NCBI GenBank assembly: GCA_024138015.1
Contig: JAMXBB010000004.1
Span: 106,424,365 to 106,488,364, forward strand
Length of the DNA: 64,000 nucleotides
From: Lumnitzera littorea
Taxonomy: Eukaryota > Streptophyta > Magnoliopsida > Myrtales > Combretaceae
Direction of reading: 5' to 3'
Shown here: piece after piece, positions 61,179 to 64,000 of the stretch
How the letters are laid out: each line of letters begins with the position of its first letter
Numbering within the stretch: the first letter of the stretch is position 1
Notes under the pieces: generated by a model
Database searches by the model: none
The model's input: the letters and a program-made list of their open reading frames with translations, nothing else
What the model was told of the DNA's origin: nothing
Translations under genes and position numbers: made by a program

Positions 61179-62165
61179 AGCTATAAATAAGTCGAGTTGC
61201 TAGGCTTAACTTGAGTTTAATTAGTAAATGAGTCAAGCTTAAACTCAAAGTAAAGCTCGTTAAATTGAATGAACTGAGCCTGAGCTTTAAATTGAGACTT
61301 ATGAGCAGACTTATTTATATTATTAGCAAATAGGCTCACGAGTCGGTTCGAGAGCGAACTTGTTTATATTGTTAATAAGCTGGCCCATAAGCTCACTCGC
61401 AAATAAGTTTGTAGGTATGCTTATTTATATGGTTAACGAGTTGACTTAGGAGTAAGCTCATGAATAGGTTAGTTTATATTGTTAACAAGCTATTTCATAA
61501 GCAAGCTCATAAAAAGCTTGCAAGTAACTTAGTTAATAGGCTTGAGGGTATAAATTATATTAATGTAATGATTTTTATTTTTAGTCACATCGATTATATT
61601 TTAATGGTTTTTATTTTATTTTATAGTGTATGTTTTTTCGATTCACATATTTTTAATCTTATTTTTAGTAGACATTTAAACATATTGTTTTTTGACATTG
61701 CATAGTTTTCTATAGATGTAATGTTATTGTTAACTTACAAATTTGTGCTCGAAATTATGCAAATTTGAAATAATTTTATCGTAAAGAAAAGAGACGAAAA
61801 GGTAGATTTTTAAATTTTGTATAAATTTCAAGCTTTAATTCAAGTTCAAGCTCATTTAACTTTATTTACTAAACGAGCTCAAGTTTGAGTTTAAGTTTAT
61901 TTATTTAAATGAATATAAACTTAGACTTGTTTATATAAACAAACTTGATATAAGCTTAAACTCCTTTACAAGTTTGTTTAGATATATGAATTTGAGCTCA
62001 TAAAGTCTATATACTTACTCGAACTCATTTACTTAAACAAGTGAGTTTCAAAATTCTTAATAAATTTGACCTTAAACCTGAGTTTATAATTTTTAGACCC
62101 GGTAAAAATTTCACTCAAACTCAATAACTTTGAAAAGCTTTACTTGATTCGATTCATTTGTAGCT
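61179..62165. mobile_element. TIR element with internal degenerate tandem repeats
   Basis: The left end (AGCTATAAATAAGTCGAG) matches the complement of the right end (AGCTACAAATGAATCGAA), and both subterminal regions are rich in GAGCTCAAG/CTTGAGCTC-like words in opposite orientation. Its length is 987 bp. It fits the widespread non-autonomous DNA-transposon type built from GAGCTCGAG words in dicot genomes, but the superfamily is not determined because no target duplication could be fixed. Confidence 0.55.
61311..61530 (+). repeat. Degenerate tandem array of four 49-61-bp units
   Basis: Four units each start TTTATAT[TG][GA]TTA (at about 61313, 61362, 61423 and 61472) and continue with an AAGCT...CTCA...GCAA-type segment. 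Spacing alternates between 49, 61 and 49 bp. The array lies in the left half of the TIR element. Confidence 0.65.
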
Positions 62166-64000
62166 TCAACGAAAACACAGCCATGGTCGTACGCGTCTCT
62201 TTTTACCGCAACTGTAATATCTCTCTCTCTCCCTCCACCCTACACTCTCGGGCGTTCATTAATGACCATTGTGATGAACACCCTTTTTTTTTTTTTTCTC
62301 CCATATTTTGAAATTTAGTTCTCTTTACATAGTTAATAAATAAAAGTTGTTCTTTTTCTGTAGTTTTGTCTGCTATAAAATTGCAAGAAACAAATTAGAC
62401 GTTACTAGCGAGAGCCGCACGCTCTTCATGGATACCAAAAGAATTATAAATAATTAGGTGCCCTAATTATAGCTTCCATATATTTATTTATTTATGAATA
62501 CTGTAAAGCATGAATCTTGGTTAGAAAAGTAAACATACAAAGTGAAAGAATCTTGATAGAATGTGATTGAGAGAATATGAACAGCAACACTATCTAAAAA
62601 TAGGAGAGTTTTAGTACAGAAAGGTCGTTCGGACAGAAAAACTTTCAAAAGAGAATTTGATTAGAACGAATTGTGGGTTTGTTTTCATGTGCTAATGAAT
62701 AAAGGGTATTGAGAGTATTCATAGCGGTGTCCAACGGTTTTCCGTAATAAAAGCAGGAGTAATGTAACAAACTCACAACTAAGTAATAACAGATTAAGGT
62801 TTTAGGACTATCTACTAGATATGTATATTGTACTTGGATGGAACAATAACGACACGGGTTTATATTACTACTCTTACAATCATATTTAATTTTTCTTAGA
62901 TTTCTCATTAATTATTTTTATTGTATTTAATATCTTAATTGACATTATTTGTGCATAGTGATTAATGATAATAAATGTGTAATTTATTGTTTGAGGAAGG
63001 GTGGTTCTACAAATAGCATTGATTAAATTATGAAGTAATGCTTACTATTTGATATCTGGCTAGGATCATTGAACTGTCAAAATGATCAAAACTTTATAAT
63101 GAATCCCAGTTCTGGTCGCGGTTTTTTAGGTTGCTTCTATTTTTTATTCGTTAATTCCATTAAGGACTTTTTCCTAGATGAAAAACTCCATTATGTTAGT
63201 CACTAGTCGGATGCTTACAAATGGGAGGATCATAGAGCTCCAATTTTGGTTTATGGGTATTCAAATGTTTTCAAAAAAGTTGTTTAAGCAATATCTTATT
63301 TTAACTGTTAATTGATTTGTCATGTGATTCCGTGTCACCATTCTTATCATTCCTACAACCACTAGTGTACCATTACCGATATTTTTGTTGCATTTGATTA
63401 TATACGAGTGTGCATGCGTACTTATGGCATCTTGTAGGTGCTTATAGTTACGTATTGTACTTCAGCGCTCCCCGTTTGTTTTTTGTTAGGTACAAAAGAA
63501 GCTTGTTTGTTATAACTATCACTACATATTTTGGAACTGTATTTAACACTAGTGCTGAGATTCATGACAAAATAGATCGTTAGTTAATATTTTTAATTAT
63601 TTGGAAGTTCAAAGTTTTATATTATTAATGAATAGAAGATCATTATGTGTGATTTTGAATTAGTTGTGGAATATTTATTATTTGTGAATTTAGTTGTTCT
63701 AAGCCTTATCATACTCATATAATAACATGAGTATGTGTCGAATTGTCTATGTCCCTTGATTCCAAGGCATGATATGAATTTTGATAAATTGGCATACAAC
63801 CATCATAGATTGCAAATAGTCTGTTTAAACTTTGATTTTGGTGTAAAACACACACTAAACTTATTAAAATGTATTTTAATATTTTATAAATTTTGATTAT
63901 AGTATGACTTTTTTAAACTAAAAATAGAAGTATTTGTTATCTTCTATATTGTCAATTTATTAAAATTTAGGGACATGATTAGCAACATTTGAAGACCCAC
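62166..64000. other. Gene-free AT-rich DNA to the window end
   Basis: No gene was recognised. A CT-rich run lies at 62219-62240. An 87-codon minus-strand frame (62908-62645) with several cysteines and tyrosines matches no domain I know and has no supporting splice context. Confidence 0.5.

Noticed and set aside
1..64000. CRISPR arrays, bacterial operons or prophage
   Set aside because: Spliced plant genes, plant retrotransposons and AT-rich intergenic DNA make prokaryotic systems inapplicable; the tandem repeats seen lack the repeat-spacer pattern.
1..64000. tRNA and microRNA genes
   Set aside because: Scanning for B-box-like GGTTCGAATCC contexts gave only isolated words without a cloverleaf, and no known conserved plant microRNA sequence was recognised. 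A covariance-model search would be needed to exclude diverged examples.

Overview
The window is nuclear DNA from a flowering plant, almost certainly a eudicot. The genes have GT-AG introns of 80 bp to 2 kb, the intergenic DNA is very AT-rich, and about half of the recognisable intergenic sequence comes from LTR retrotransposons, MITE-like elements and microsatellites. Protein content shows only eudicot-type ancestry; the species cannot be named from it.

Three protein-coding genes can be supported, each with a complete exon model that splices in frame. (1) A group IVb bHLH transcription factor of the bHLH47/POPEYE type on the + strand (CDS 21463-23613, 4 coding exons, 238 aa, plus an upstream 5'UTR intron). 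(2) An HVA22/TB2-DP1/REEP-family ER-membrane protein on the + strand (CDS 38885-41271, 5 exons, 171 aa). (3) An EB1-type microtubule plus-end-tracking protein on the - strand (CDS 47575-41999, 8 exons, 276 aa). HVA22 and EB1 are tail to tail, with 727 bp between stop codons. The three genes share no obvious pathway.

Layout: 1-20.7 kb is gene-free. It holds a GC-ended, AT-cored element (about 8-868, with a long CT microsatellite), a decayed full-length Cassandra TRIM retrotransposon carrying 5S-rRNA-like LTRs (5225-5773), two TIR elements (6809-7999 and 11955-12977), a 398-bp MITE with 9-11-bp target duplications (10993-11390) and a well-preserved solo Cassandra LTR (14575-14802). The bHLH gene follows. 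Then come a 3 x 56-bp tandem repeat (25141-25306), LTR-like debris and a nested retrotransposon block (about 26.4-38.1 kb). The block is a broken minus-strand Ty1/copia element of about 4.9 kb, split by two 2.93-kb solo LTRs of one family in opposite orientation, and it abuts what may be an older copia LTR/gag remnant. The HVA22 and EB1 genes occupy 38.5-47.6 kb. The rest (48-64 kb) is gene-poor AT-rich DNA with dispersed repeats, a 0.6-0.7-kb direct tandem duplication (58872-60153) and a TIR element with an internal degenerate tandem array (61179-62165).

I found no convincing new gene system. The most interesting structures are the Cassandra copies at two stages of decay, the long inverted pair of solo LTRs inside one copia element, and a DLNxxP repression motif in the bHLH protein. 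All homology calls are by eye.
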